A DNA stretch of 64,000 nucleotides from Trema orientale (GCA_002914845.1 JXTC01000288.1:210306-274305); one strand, 5' to 3'; shown: positions 1 through 12,227, counted from the first letter of the stretch. The notes: generated by a model from the letters alone, not told the origin. A program made the numbers and translations.

Positions 1-22
1 TGTGTGTGTGTTGGTTGGCTGA

Positions 23-41
23 CTAAGTACGCGGTACTTAG
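23..41. repeat. Short perfect inverted repeat at window edge
   Basis: Eight-base arms CTAAGTAC and GTACTTAG are separated by GCG. It lies within the out-of-frame 3' part of AP1. Positions 1-10 are a (TG)5 run. No function is evident. Confidence 0.5.
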
Positions 42-59
42 TGCCATCACGGAAAAAAT

Positions 60-1244
60 TCATAGTGAGAGATTAACCCCGTGACACATTGTTAGATTAT
101 AACAAAGGTCAAAAGCCCCCATTCCTCGTTGTATCGGGCGCAATCCGGTGTAACGCTGTGCAATGTACTGAATCATTTCTTGTCTCAAAACCTTGTACGC
201 ACTGTCAACAAGATGAGAGTATGGGGTACCTGCGTCGACAACAAAGCCACCTTTGAAGTCTCTTTTCAATCGAAATACATATGGATTGATATTAAGTCGT
301 TTATCGTCGATGCTGATACCAGACATGGACACATAGTACCGGGGAAGACCGGGCACCAGCGGTGTCTTTTGGAGCCCGCTTTGTCGTTGGCTAATGCCAG
401 CATCGTCGCCAAAAAGTAACAACGTTGGCCAGTCCGACGTCGTTAGGCAGTAAGAGAAACGTCGTTTGGTAACGACTTGTAGTTGAATCAAGATCGAACT
501 TGCACTTAAAGATAGACCCAAAATGCCGGCGATCACGTTGTTTGGTGCGCTAAAGTGTAGGTTCTGATTGTCTAAGCCGCAACCAAACAACAAAGAAGGG
601 TATTTTACTGTCGTTTGGTTCATATTCGTTGGGAACGTAAAAGTTTCGGTGGAAAGCAAACCAGAGCTAGTGCTAGTTAGGTAACGGTTGTCGTAGCGAC
701 AATATAGCCCATCAGCAGTGCACAATTTGGGGACACAGAGCGTGTGGTTGCATGGTAACTTACGGTAGGATTGCGATTCTTGGTACTTGAAGTTTCCGCT
801 ACCTCTCACTGGGAAACAATTGGTGCAACCTTCGCATTGCACCCATGTGAGATCGGTTCCGGGATCTAGGACCAAGTAGGGCGAGAAGAGCTTTGATCCA
901 ATGGACACTTGTACCATGTAGAAGCCGCTCGGAGCACGGTGACGAACGGAAGGTCGCAGTATAACTGCATTAGGTTTCGCTGTCGAATTGGTTGAATTCA
1001 CGAGTGATGAACTTATACTGGTAATCATGATCACGGAATGTTGTTCTTGTCGATGTTGAGAGATTTTGACCAGTTTGTTGTGTTTCTCTAAGAGAGTGAG
1101 ATTGTTGGGGAATAGGGAAGTGATTGGGATGAGCTTAAAGCTAAACGCATGGGTTCCAATGGGCATCAAGGCCATGATTAATGTGAGCATCACGAAGATC
1201 AAGAGTAGGGCTAATGAAATCCCGCTTTTACAAGTAGGAGCCAT
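60..1244 (-). CDS. AP1: divergent secreted aspartic protease paralogue, C-terminus out of frame
   Basis: Pepsin-like (A1) plant aspartic protease of the TAXi/nepenthesin-like group, 394 residues as read, against about 455 for the intact paralogues in this window. A hydrophobic signal segment covers roughly residues 9-33. The first active-site loop is D127-P-G-T followed by WVQCEGC, and the second is D337-A-G-T, so both aspartates remain but the usual DSG/DTG is altered in each. Cysteine spacing and the FGCG motif match the family. The frame ends just after NLSL. The next bases toward the window edge read, in another frame, TMNFFRDG, matching TMSFHFDG of the paralogues, so a one- or two-base frameshift near position 66 removes the last 60 or so residues. 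A TATA-like tatttataaat lies at about 1391. It may be a young pseudogene or carry a sequencing error. It is the most diverged member of the cluster. Confidence 0.7.
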   Translation of the reverse strand: MAPTCKSGISLALLLIFVMLTLIMALMPIGTHAFSFKLIPITSLFPNNLTLLEKHNKLVKISQHRQEQHSVIMITSISSSLVNSTNSTAKPNAVILRPSVRHRAPSGFYMVQVSIGSKLFSPYLVLDPGTDLTWVQCEGCTNCFPVRGSGNFKYQESQSYRKLPCNHTLCVPKLCTADGLYCRYDNRYLTSTSSGLLSTETFTFPTNMNQTTVKYPSLLFGCGLDNQNLHFSAPNNVIAGILGLSLSASSILIQLQVVTKRRFSYCLTTSDWPTLLLFGDDAGISQRQSGLQKTPLVPGLPRYYVSMSGISIDDKRLNINPYVFRLKRDFKGGFVVDAGTPYSHLVDSAYKVLRQEMIQYIAQRYTGLRPIQRGMGAFDLCYNLTMCHGVNLSL

Positions 1245-2067
1245 TTTTCGCTCTTTGTTGTTGTGCAGTAGAAATTGGAAGAGAGAAAAGGATTATTAGC
1301 AAGTTAGAATGAAAATGATCGGATTTGTTTTTTTTTTTTTCTTCTCTCCCTTTTCCCCCCTAATGTGAAAGTAAGCCACCAGGTGCTGTGGTATTTATAA
1401 ATTGATAAATTAATTATACATTTATTAACAGCAATGTGGTAGATGACTTTACTGTTGTGCATGCATTATGAGATATGCATTAATTAGGATACATATATTG
1501 TGCTTTTAGTAAGGGGAATCCTAACATTTCTTTGTAAGTTTATGATCCTTTATAATTTAGTAACGCTTCTTTTATAAAAATAAAAAATAAAATAACAACT
1601 AATTACTAATGCAGCAGGAAAAGATGAACAAGCCAAATCCGCATGGCTAGGGAAAGTAGAGAAGAAGGTTCTGTAAATTCCATAATTTGATAATATTCAA
1701 GTCTATCTCTTCTTTCCCTTAATACATAAATATGAAGTTAACCCTAATTTGTACCCAAACCGCTGCGTAACAAGAGCTAGTTGACTAAGGCTTTCCCTTA
1801 ATACGTAAGTATGAATCTAACACTACACTATTGTACCCAATCCGCTGTGTAACATGAACTAATTAACTAAAGGAAGCTAATAAAAGACAACTAAACATAT
1901 GACGTATGAACAAAAAAAAGGACAACAAATAAAAAAAAAACGACTAAAGCTTTGGAAAAAAAAAAAAATTAAAACTGCCCTACATCAGCCTCCAATATGG
2001 AGGTATAGATTTCAGATCCCAACCCAATGTCAAAATTTTTAAAAAAAATGTCAATCAAATAATTTTT
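1245..2067. other. AT-rich spacer upstream of AP1
   Basis: Contains the likely AP1 promoter (minus strand) with a TATA-like sequence near 1391-1401 and a T-run at 1327-1341. The rest is AT-rich with poly-A/T tracts. I see no gene. Confidence 0.4.
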
Positions 2068-2879
2068 TGTTGACACGAGAACACCGACAGAGAATAGTAC
2101 TGTAGTTGTGAATAGTATCGTATACCTAAATAGTATCGTATGCATGAATGGTGTCGTATATGTGAATAGTGACATATATGTGAATAGTGCTAGTGATGTT
2201 ACTTGTATGATGAAATAAACACAGACAAAAAATAAAAAACACAGAGATTTTAGCGTGGTTCAGCTATATATGATAGCCTATGTATCTACGATTGGAGAGC
2301 AGAGAAAAAATTTCACTATAACAAAAAAGATAGTTACAAGTGCTATTGATAAATTTAACTCACTACCCAAAACTCAATTACACCCAAGAGTACTCTTACC
2401 CAAAACTCATCTTACACCAAATACCTTTCTCTCTCTAAAGGCCATTCTCTCTAAAGAACCTTTTCTCTCACTCAAGACATAAGAGAAATATTAGAAAGAG
2501 AATTATTTGAAATACTTAGAGCTGAGTTAATATTCTGATCGCTGGGAGCTCTGCTATTTATAGCCAAAGAGCTCGAATTGAATTGAGAGAATGCCACCAA
2601 CGTTTTATTACATAGCTTTCTTTTTAATATTAGCCATTCAATTGTTAAGTGTAGTATATCAACAAGAGCCTATAATTTATGACGCTTACTGAGGCTGACA
2701 AAGCCAAGTTCACATTTCTTTAGTATATATCGTGGCTAAAGTCTTATTATTAACAAAATTACAAAGTCAATTATTTATTAATATTCCGCGTGTCAGTGGC
2801 TAAAGCCTTATTTATTAACAAAACTAAAGTCATTTATTTATTGACATTCTCAAAGATCACCTAATTAGTGATCATTACA
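2068..2879. repeat. Dispersed repeat, probable solo LTR (family shared with 27764-30946)
   Basis: Begins TGTTGACACGAGAACACC and shares about 500 bases of clear similarity with the repeat starting at 27764, including the stretches around 'gatgaaataaacacaga', 'tatagcctacgt/tatgtat' and 'ctatttatagccaaag'. The right boundary at ATCATTACA is inferred from TG...CA form, and no clean target-site duplication is visible. The family assignment as an LTR rests on the second copy, which does have a 5-base duplication. Confidence 0.5.
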
Positions 2880-2906
2880 AACTAATTATAAAGATATTAA
2901 GTTAGT

Positions 2907-4258
2907 TTAATTATTCAGACAGTTTTGGGAAACAAAGGACAATGTGGAGGCTTTAACATCGATCCAACAAGAACCTATAATTGGCCTGTTGAAAAGCTCC
3001 CAAAAGGCTCGGTACAGGATCATTAATCGGCAACATAATGAAGCAAAAACCAATCTTATACTGCTCAAAAAGATTCTCGGGTTTTAAAAGAAGGCTCGCT
3101 CCATCGAAATGAAACGACATCGTTGGCAAACTATAGTTCCCACCATTATACACCTTATTATAGCACAAGTCATACGTCCACATGGGTCCTTTCACAGGTC
3201 GCCAGCCATAACGGCTTTGAAAGTACTCAACCATCTCATTTCTCACAACTATATACGCATCTTTGACCAGAGCAGTATACGCTGCCCCCGAGTCAATACC
3301 CAATTTACCCCTAAACATAGCTGGATTCAAACGCAGTCGTTTTCCATTCACACTAATGTCAACCAAGGTTACCATATACCTATCTATCCCAGTCACCATT
3401 CTCACTTTCTGCACCCCTCTTTGAGCCTCCCCTACTATTTTTGCGTCGTTTCCGAAACGCAAGTACGTAGAGGTATTAAGCGGTGTCGTCAAAGAGGGTA
3501 AGCAGTATGAGAAAAAGCCGTTGGTTTGAGAGTCTAACTGCCTAAGTATCGATCTTTTTCCGTACCCCAAACCGAAAAACCAGGCTATGATATTGTTGGG
3601 ACCTCTGTTTTCCCCGAAGTTGATATTCTTACTCTCGAAGCCGCAACCAAAAAACAATATTTGGGATGCTTGTGTAGTCGGTTGGAAAAGAGAAGGTGTC
3701 GCTTGAAAGGACACCGGGGACCGCGGTGCTTCCGAGATACCTGATGTCGTAGACGCAGTGTCCGCTTTGGCACAGTTTCGGGACGCAAAGCGGGTTGTCG
3801 CAGGGAAGGTAGCGAAAGGTGGAGGAGCTTTGGAACTTGAAGCTCCCGCCTTTGATTTCGAAGCAAGTTTTGCAGCCTTCGCATTGGACCCAAATGTCGT
3901 CGCTTCCGGAGTCGATCATTAGGTAAGGTGAGTAGTTCTGAGACCCGATTCTCATCTGGGTTACATATACGTTGCTCAAAGCGCGATAGACTGGAGGTCG
4001 AAGCGCAGTAGGATCCGATGTGGCGGCGGCTGCAAAACTTGAAGGCGGTGAACACGGTTTATAGTGAGTTGAGAGAGTTTCTTTTGTCTTTCTTCTTTTT
4101 GTGAGGTTTTTCGGGAATAAGGGTGAGTCGATTGAGTCTATCCGGATGAGATTAAGGCTAAAGGCATTGGTTTCGGTAAGGAGTTCAGTAGTGATCAACA
4201 TGAAAGTTGGAAGGTTCCATAGAATTAGAGGCAAATTATTTATGGTTTTGGGTGCCAT
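2907..4258 (-). pseudogene. AP2: aspartic protease pseudogene with several frameshifts
   Basis: Full-length relative of AP3 and AP5, same strand. The N-terminal piece (4258 down to about 3640) has a signal segment, the LIRIDSIDSPLFPKNLTK propeptide motif and active-site loop DSGSDDIWVQCEGC. The C-terminal piece (about 3714 down to 2953) restarts in another frame with FGCGFESKN and second loop IDSGAAYTALVKDAY. Breaks visible by comparison with AP5 are a shifted stretch after LTK that returns to frame at about AAATS, a shift near 3630-3710 at the FGCGF motif, and a small insertion near 2960 after YRFL. After that insertion the original ending DVKASTLSFVSQNC continues out of frame to a stop at 2907. 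With three or more lesions it is a pseudogene, though the body is well preserved, so decay is recent. Confidence 0.85.
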
Positions 4259-5043
4259 TTTTGTCCTCCTAAGGGATTAAGTGTTTGAAAGGAGTGTACT
4301 GAATGTGGGTAGATTATATATATATATATGTATATAGAGAGAGAGAGAGAGAGCGAGACTAGTTAGTATTATTATGAGGTATTTATTATGACTTACCCCT
4401 TTTTAAAGTAACTAGGATGAGTAGCAGTTTAGGAGGATGTTACAAGTCTCTGCTATAAATATAAGACTAATACTGTGTTCTTTTAAGAACTGATCATACC
4501 CATCGATGAACCAAAACCAAGAATTCATCAATCTTAAGTTGTTTGCTATTAATTAAATACTAAAAAAAAGCTTGATGGGACGTGAAATGGAAAAAAAATA
4601 TTATAATAATAAGAAGTTTTAATAATGAAGAAAAGTCCTAACAGTTTTTTCTTTTGTTAATTGATGGTGTGTTGATCATAAGCCTATCTTAATTATTTTA
4701 AATATATATATATATTCCCACTTACTTTTGACAAAAACAATATAGAAAATGTAGAATTCATATCAATTTGTTAATAAAAATGATACTTTTCTTGTTATTT
4801 ATGATAATCGAAGGGATAAATTACGAATTTTGCATGAACATATGGAAAATTTTGCGGTAATATTTTCTCAATTTTAGAATGAAAAACCGATGAAATAATT
4901 AGAAACGAGAACACGAGAAAACAAAATGCAACAACGAAGTATTTTCATATTGATCATGTGCCCCTCTGACAATACTATAGTATAAATCATTTATTAATAT
5001 TTTCAACAATATCACCTTACTGATATTCAAGAGTACTTATTGA
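4259..5043. other. Spacer between AP2 and AP3
   Basis: Holds the AP2 upstream region with a (TA)n run at about 4314-4330 followed by a (GA)n run at about 4335-4352, then AT-rich sequence. Positions 4917-4955, just 3' of AP3, resemble 37575-37610 just 3' of AP5, so duplicated units included 3' flank. No gene seen. Confidence 0.5.
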
Positions 5044-6411
5044 TTAGTTATTCTGACAGTTTTGGGGTGCAAATGACAATGTTAATGCTTTGACATCATA
5101 CAAGAACCTAAAATTCGACTGTTGAAAAGCTCCAAGAAGGCCTGGTCCAGCATTACCAATCGGCAACATAATCAAGCAAAAACCAAATGAGAACTCCTCA
5201 AACAGATTTTCGGGTTTCAGGAAAAGGGTAGCTCCATCGAGTTGAAACGACATAGTTGGTAAACTATAATTCCCACTTCTATAAAACTTATTATAGCACA
5301 AGTCATAATAAGTCCCCGTATCCTTTAGAGGACGCCAACTATAACGTCTTTGAAAATACTCAACCATCTCATTCCTCACAATTGTATACGCATCTTTAAG
5401 CAGAGCAGTGTATGGAGCCCCCGAGTCAATAGCAAACTTACCTCTAAACAAACTTGGATTCAAATGTAATCGTTTTCCATTCACACTAATGTCAATCAAG
5501 GTGATCGAATACCTCGACATCCCTTGTACCATTCTCACTCTTTGTACTCCTCTTAGGGAGTCCATTACTGCTTTTGCGTCGTTTCCAAAACGCAAGTACG
5601 CGGTGGTACTATATGGTGTCGTCCAGGACGGTAAGCAGTAGGAGAAGAGGCCGTTGGTTTGAGACTCTAACTGCCAAAGTATCGACCGTTGTCCCGGCCC
5701 TAATCCGAAAATCCCGGCTATAGCATTGTCGGGGCCTGCGTTGTCACCGAAGCTAACATTTCTGTTGTCAAAGCCGCAACCGAAAGCGATGTTTGGGAAG
5801 CTTTTGTAGGGTTCGGCTCTAACACTGCCGTCGGTTCGAAAGGAGAAGGTATCGGTCGAAACCACGCCGCTGATGCTTGTTCTTTTGACGTAGTTGATGG
5901 CGTAGGTGCAGTGGCCGTTTTGGCACTGTTTCGGAACGCAAAGCGGGTGTTCGCAAGGAAGGTAGCTAAAGGTGGAAGAGCTTCGGTATTTGAAGCTTCC
6001 TCCTTTGATTTGGAAGCAGTTTGTGCAGCCTTCGCATTGGACCCAAGTGTCGTCGCACCCGGAGTCGAGCATTAGGTAAGGTGAGTAGTTTTGGGACCCG
6101 ATTCTCATCTGGGTTACGTAGAAATTGCTAAAAACGCCGTAGACTGGAGGTCGTAGAGCGTTCGGATTATCCGATGCGGTGGCGGCCATGGTTCGAAGGA
6201 GGCGAGCTCGAGTTAGAGTGAGTCGAGAGAGTTTCTTATGTCGTTCTTCTTTTGTGAGGCTTTTTGGAAATAAGGGCGAGTCGATTGAGTCTATTCGGAT
6301 GAGACTGAGGTTAAAAGCATGTGTTTCGCTAAGGAATGCAACAGTGATCATCAGAATGAATATTAGAAGGTTCACCAGAAGAGGCAGTTTGTTTATGGTT
6401 TTGGAAGCCAT
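5044..6411 (-). CDS. AP3: secreted aspartic protease (A1, TAXi/nepenthesin-like), intact
   Basis: Single-exon gene of 455 residues. The frame stays open to a Met 14 codons upstream (6453), but I chose the Met at 6411 because AP2, AP4 and AP5 all begin with the equivalent MA(P/S)KTIN. Signal segment about residues 9-32, then a propeptide-like region LIRIDSIDSPLFPK. The first catalytic loop is D116-S-G-C followed by DDTWVQCEGC, the FGCGFDNRN motif is near 211, the second catalytic loop D329-S-G-A-P-Y, and the C-terminal LLGAFQQ motif typical of this family is present. Family members are secreted or vacuolar endopeptidases, some linked to defence, and the substrate here is unknown. The Cys after the first DSG (normally Ser/Thr) is odd. 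A TATA-like tatatatatt lies about 65 bases upstream of the start. Confidence 0.9.
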   Translation of the reverse strand: MASKTINKLPLLVNLLIFILMITVAFLSETHAFNLSLIRIDSIDSPLFPKSLTKEERHKKLSRLTLTRARLLRTMAATASDNPNALRPPVYGVFSNFYVTQMRIGSQNYSPYLMLDSGCDDTWVQCEGCTNCFQIKGGSFKYRSSSTFSYLPCEHPLCVPKQCQNGHCTYAINYVKRTSISGVVSTDTFSFRTDGSVRAEPYKSFPNIAFGCGFDNRNVSFGDNAGPDNAIAGIFGLGPGQRSILWQLESQTNGLFSYCLPSWTTPYSTTAYLRFGNDAKAVMDSLRGVQRVRMVQGMSRYSITLIDISVNGKRLHLNPSLFRGKFAIDSGAPYTALLKDAYTIVRNEMVEYFQRRYSWRPLKDTGTYYDLCYNKFYRSGNYSLPTMSFQLDGATLFLKPENLFEEFSFGFCLIMLPIGNAGPGLLGAFQQSNFRFLYDVKALTLSFAPQNCQNN

Positions 6412-6791
6412 ATTTGTCTTCCTTATTGATCGAAATGTTTGAAAGGAGTTCACTGTCTGGGTAATGTAACGTGTGTATATATATTACATAGATATTAACA
6501 GGTGTACAAAATTATATAGGAGGTTAGTCTTATTAATTAGGAAATCCATGTGTTAGATTTAGTTCAATTTCAGGCTATTAATTATGCCTTTGCTTTTCTC
6601 AATAACAAAATCAGGTGTTTAATTTCTTATATTATTCGCACTACTATTACATTTATTATTAGGATATAATGATAGGTTTTTCACCTTTTTTTACCAAATT
6701 TTTAATAGATACAACACGTGTATAGTAGTAGTTGTTACAATTCCAGTGGTGAATTGGTGTTAAACTTATTTGTTTTAATAAAAAAAATATT
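6412..6791. other. AP3 upstream region and LINE junction
   Basis: On the minus strand this holds the AP3 5' leader, with the motif TTTGAAAGGAGT shared by AP2, AP4 and AP5, and a TATA-like run at about 6472-6487. Positions 6549-6630 resemble sequence upstream of AP4 (26684 onward) and AP5 (39217 onward). The remainder is AT-rich up to the 5'-truncated LINE. Confidence 0.5.
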
Positions 6792-7560
6792 GTGAATAAA
6801 ATAATGAGGAGACTTAGACACATGCACCCGTACCTTTTGAGGTGGAGTCTATATGTGGAACACAGTATGGCTACCTCAGCTGGTGTTCGCACTCTTCCTA
6901 TAATCAAGGAATCTGACCACGCCCCTTTGATTCTTGACACTCATTTGGAGAGGGAGAAAGTGAGCACACCTTTTCGGTTTCTAGACGCTTGGTCTCGTGA
7001 CCACTCATGCAGGCAGTTGATAGAGGAGGCCTGGCGTATCAGTGTTTCGGAATTCAGAAGTTCCAGGCTTGTTCTCAAAATGGATAATACGAAAAAGGCC
7101 TTAAAAAAATGGAACAGAGAATGTTTCGGATTCTGCCAAGACAAACTTAGAATACTCTCTAATCTACTTGTTGAAGTCCAAAATCGAAGACCGACGCAAG
7201 CCAATCTCGATCTCGAAGCAGCGGTGCAGAGGGAAATTTCAGAAGTGGAGGAAAGGCAAGAACTTATCCGGAAACAAAAATCAAGGGAGCTGTGGTTGTC
7301 TCAAGGCGATCGGAATACCCGGTTCTTTCATGCTTCTACAGTGTTTCGGAGGAAAAGAAATCATGTGTGAGCAGTCACAGAAAATGGAATTGATTGGATA
7401 ACTGGAAGGAAGAGCATTGGGGAATATTTTACTAAAAACTTTAGCAATGTCTTTAAATCCTCTGTCCCTAGCAATTTGGAAGAAATAGACGAACTCTTTG
7501 AGGAGAAAGTCTCGGATGCAACAAATGAACTTCTCTGTCGTGTGCCATTGATGAGTGAAA
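6792..7560 (+). mobile_element. L1-type LINE, piece 1 (endonuclease end and linker)
   Basis: Translates to the end of a plant L1 ORF2 apurinic endonuclease domain (VRTLPIIKESDHAPLIL, with the conserved SDHAP) followed by the usual linker before reverse transcriptase, including LWLSQGDRNTRFFHA. The frame has a stop at 7368-7370 and then continues in the same frame (NGIDWITGRKSIGEYF, then VPLMSE) to the insertion point at 7560. The 5' end of the LINE is missing, as is common after incomplete reverse transcription. Continues at 14370 after the inserted Copia element. Confidence 0.85.
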
Positions 7561-7913
7561 TGAAAGCAAAAGAATGATCTAAACTTGTTTGTATCACAAT
7601 TGTAACATAAAAAACAATAAATCGGCTAACCTCCAGCCATTGCCCAAAACAGAGAAAAATTGACGCGGAAGCTCTGAACACGTTTCTCACACTTGCTTTC
7701 GGTTTTTGATGGTATATGTTTTTAACACAAAGCAGTGAGAGGACCCAAGCACTATTTATAGAAGTTTTCCATCAAAACCTCTCAGTTCACAGTTTTGAAA
7801 CCGAAACCGGTTTCCACCGGTTACCACCGAGCTTCAATGGCCATCAATGGCCATTTACAATTCTTTACTGTTTTACGTTGCACCAACGACATAGTAACGT
7901 GTAAAACGTTACA
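7561..7913 (-). repeat. 3' LTR of the Copia element
   Basis: 353 bases, TGAAAG...GTTACA, carrying paired motifs such as ACCGGTTTCCACCGGT and a duplicated CAATGGCCAT. It adjoins the polypurine tract on its inner side. Confidence 0.88.
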
Positions 7914-10900
7914 TTCTCCCACTTGGTGCAAACGTTAACACAAAATCTCTTTGAGTAACAAAATACATGAATCATAGTGAAAGATCCCCATAAATGCGAG
8001 TATTAACATCTATGTATTACAATGCATTTTGTTTCCCAAGTTCTTAATGTGGTAACAAAACTTAATGAATAAACCCTATGTTTATTCTAGGTCCAGAATA
8101 AATTGCATTTTCTCAAGTTAAGTGCACACGAAAATGAGAAAATAACTGAATGCATAAAAGTTTCTTTAATAAACTGAATGTATATATACAATTTACAAAG
8201 AGGAAACAAGTCCCATTCTCTCTACATGATTCTTGAATTTAAATGGTGGCATGCCTTTAGTCAAAGGATCAGCAATCATCAACTCAGTGCTAATATGCTC
8301 AATGACCACTTTCTTTTCCTTAACATGTTCTCTAATAGCTAAGTACTTAATGTCGATATGCTTACTTCGACTTCCACTTTTATTATTCTTAGCTAAGAAC
8401 ACAGCAGCTGAGTTGTCACAAAAAATTCTTAATGGCCTAAAAATAGAATCCATAACTCTAAGCCCAGTAATGAAACTTTTAAGCCATACACCTTGCGTAG
8501 TAGCCTCAAAACACGAGACGAACTCGGCTTCCATAGTAGAAGTGGCAATCAAAGTCTGTTTGACACTTCTCCATGAAACAGCTCTACCGGCCATAATAAA
8601 AATGTACCCAGATGTTGATTTGCGAGAATCAACACAGCCAGCAAAGTCTGCATCCGAATAGCCAACCACATCCAAGTTGTCCGTCTGTCTATATATAAGC
8701 ATGTAAGATTTAGTTCCTTGGAGATACCTCATGACTTTCTTTGCAGCTCTCCAGTGGTCCATACCTGGGTTACTCTGATATCGCCCTAACATTCCAACAG
8801 CATATGCAATATCAGGTCTTGTACAGACCTGAGCATACATAAGGCTTCCAACTGCAGAAGCATATGGAATATTTTTCATAGATTCCTTCTCTAACTCATT
8901 CTTCGGGCATTGGTTCAAATTGAACTTATCCCCTTTCACAATGGGAGCAACACTTGGTGAACAATCCTTCATCCGAAATCTCTCCAAAACTTTGTTGATA
9001 TAGGTTTCTTGTGATAGTCCTAAGATACCACGAGATCTATCTCTATGAATCTTTATGCCAATGACATAAGATGCCTCACCCATATCTTTCATATCAAAGT
9101 TTTTAGAGAGGAATTGTTTTACCTCGTGTAGCATTCCCTTATCATTAGTTGCAAGTAAAATATCATCCACGTATAAAACAAGAAAACAAATTTTACTCCC
9201 ACTGACCTTCTGGTATATACATTGATCCATGGGGTTTTCAACGAAACCAAATGATGAAATTACTCCATGGAATTTAAAATACCATTGACGGGAGGCTTGT
9301 TTTAAACCATATATGGATTTCTTAAGCTTGCAAACCAAATGCTCACCTTCACTAGAAGAGAAACCTTCAGGTTGTTTCATGTAGACCTCCTCTTCTAGAT
9401 CACCGTTAAGAAATGCTGTTTTCACATCCATTTGTTGCAACTCAAGGTCGAAATGTGTAATCAAGGCCAAAATTATATGAAGAGAATCTTTCTTAGATAC
9501 AGGAGAAAAAGTCTCCGTGTAATCGATTCCTTCCTTTTGTGTGAACCCCTTAGCAACGAGTCTCGCTTTATATCTTTCAATGTTGCCTAATGAGTCTCTT
9601 TTAGTCTTAAAGACCCATTGTGAAAGGGGATAAGTTCAATTTGAACCAATGCCCGAAGAATGAGTTAGAGAAAGAATCTATGAAAAATATTCCATATGCT
9701 TCTGCAGTTGGAAGCCTTATGTATGCTCAGGTTTGTACAAGACCTGATATTGCATATGCTGTTGGAATGTTAGGGCGATATCAAAGTAACCCAGGTATGG
9801 ACCACTGGAGAGCTGCAAAGAAAGTCATGAGGTATCTCCAAGGAACTAAATCTTACATGCTTATATATAGACAGACGGACAACTTGGATGTGGTTGGCTA
9901 TTCGGATGAAGATTTTCAGCAAGTTGTGAATTTTTTGTGACTGGTTGTTCAACACCAACTTGAACTTGCGGTGTATGATGAACTATCACCAATCTATCTG
10001 ATGATGTGGAAGGTTGAGTTTCTTTATGATCAGGAGCAGGAATTAAATCCCTGAACCGATCCCTCCCACTGATCATGTCATTTTCAAGAAACTTTGCGTT
10101 TCTTGATTCCACTATCCTAGTAGAGTGAGATGGACAGTAAAACTTATAACCCTTAGACGTTTCAGCGTAGCCAATGAAAAAGCCACTAATTGTCCTTGGA
10201 TCCAACTTCTTTTCACGTGGATTATATATCCTCACTTCAGACGGAAAACCCCAAACACGCATATGTCGCAAACTCGGTTTCCAACCTTTCCATAATTCAA
10301 AAGGTGTCTTAGGGACAGCCTTAGTTGGAACACGGTTTAATATATACGTAGCCGTCTTTAGTGCTTCAGTCCACAAAAATTTAGGAAGATTGGAATTGCT
10401 AAGCATACTACGCACCATGTCCATGAGTGTTCGGTTTCTTCTTTCAGCAACACCATTCTGATCTGCAGATCCAGGTAAGGTGTGCTGGGCTACAATCCCA
10501 TGTTCTTGAAGAAACTTAGCAAAAAGACCTGGTGCCTGTCCACTCTCAGTGTATCTACCATAATATTCACCACCTCTATCTGACCTCACTATTTTTATTT
10601 GTTTGTTGCATTGGTTCTCAACTTCAGCCTTAAAGACTTTGAAGGCATCCAATGCTTCATGCTTGTTATGAAGCAAGTACACATACATGTATCGTGAGTA
10701 GTCATCAATAAAAGTGATGAAATATTTCTGACCAGGCATATCTGTGTCTGGACAACAGATATCCGTATGTATGATTTCTAATATGTTCGAACTCCTATTG
10801 GCATTTTTCTTAGATTTGTTTGTTTGCTTACCCTTAATGCAATCCACACAAATCTCAAAATCAGTATAATCTAGAGTACTAAGTACTCCGTCTTTTACTA

Positions 10901-12227
10901 ATCGTTTAATCCTATCTTTGGAGATATGACCTAATCTCCGATGCCATAACATAGAAGAGTCCTCATTAATATTACACCTCTTAGTACCAGTGTGAACATG
11001 CAAAGAACTATTAGTGGCTTCGTTTTGTAAGTAAATACGATATAGACCATCAGATAAAATTCCACTTCCAATAAAATTTGATTTATTAAACAAATTAAAA
11101 TTATTGTCTTTAAAAGTAAAAGAAAAACCAAATGGAACTAGTCTAGAAACAGAAATCAAGTTTCGTGAGAAACTTGGTACATAAAAAGTTTTCTCTAAAA
11201 CCAAGACAAAGCCACTGTTCAAGATAAGGGTGCATGTTCCTATTCCCTCCACACGTGAGCCCATCTTATTGCCTGATAAGATGCTTTGCTCACTTCCCAC
11301 TGGTTTCCTTAGGTTGTGCATACCCTGTAAAGAGTTTGCAATATAGATTGTAGAACCAGAATCAATCCACCAGGTGTTAATATTAACATTAGCCATATTA
11401 GATTCATAACAAACAAATGAAGATAGATTACCTTTCTTCTCAAGCCACTTCTTAAACTTTGCACATTCTTTCTTCATGTGCCCCTTCTTTTTGCAGAAGA
11501 AACACTTATTTTCCTTCTTAATATCAGCTTGAGGTGGTATTTTACCTTTCCCCTTCTGATTGGGCTTAGAAGTGGAAGCCTGAGATTTGTCGGGTTTATC
11601 AGCTTTATTCTTCCCGCGGACTGTAGCCAACATTGCACTTTCACCCAATTCCATAACAAGCCTCTCCTCTTCTTGAACACACATGGTCATTAATTCATTT
11701 ATGGACCATTTATCTTTATGTGTATTATAAGAGATCTTAAAAGGCCCGTACTGTTGAGGAAGGGTATTCAGAATAAAGTGCACCAGGAAAGATTCTGATA
11801 TATCTACCTCCAGTTTCTTTAATTGAGCCGTTATGTCCCTCATTTGCATGATATGATCACGCACACCCTTAACAGTTGTGAGACGGAGAGAAGAGAATTT
11901 CATGATTAGGGTGCTTGCCAAAGCCTTTTCTGAAGTGACGAACTGTTCGTCAATAGCTTTCAGCAAGTCTCGGACCTTTTCATACTGTTCGACAGAACCC
12001 CTTATACTAGCAGTAATTTTCGTCTTTATGAACATTACGCTGAGCCGATTGGATCTCTCCCATCGCTCATATAGCGCAATTTCACCAGGAGTGCTTTCGT
12101 CAGTTACTGCAGGTGATTCGTCTTTCCTTATAGCATAATCTATGTCCATCCACCCTAAATGGAGGAGTATCCTCTCTTTCCATACCTTATAGTTGTCACC
12201 CCTAAGTTCTGGAATTTCTAGATGCAT

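Noticed and set aside
6412-6453. Upstream Met extending AP3 by 14 residues
   Set aside because: The paralogues start at the internal Met, and the extension would put a charged stretch ahead of the signal peptide.
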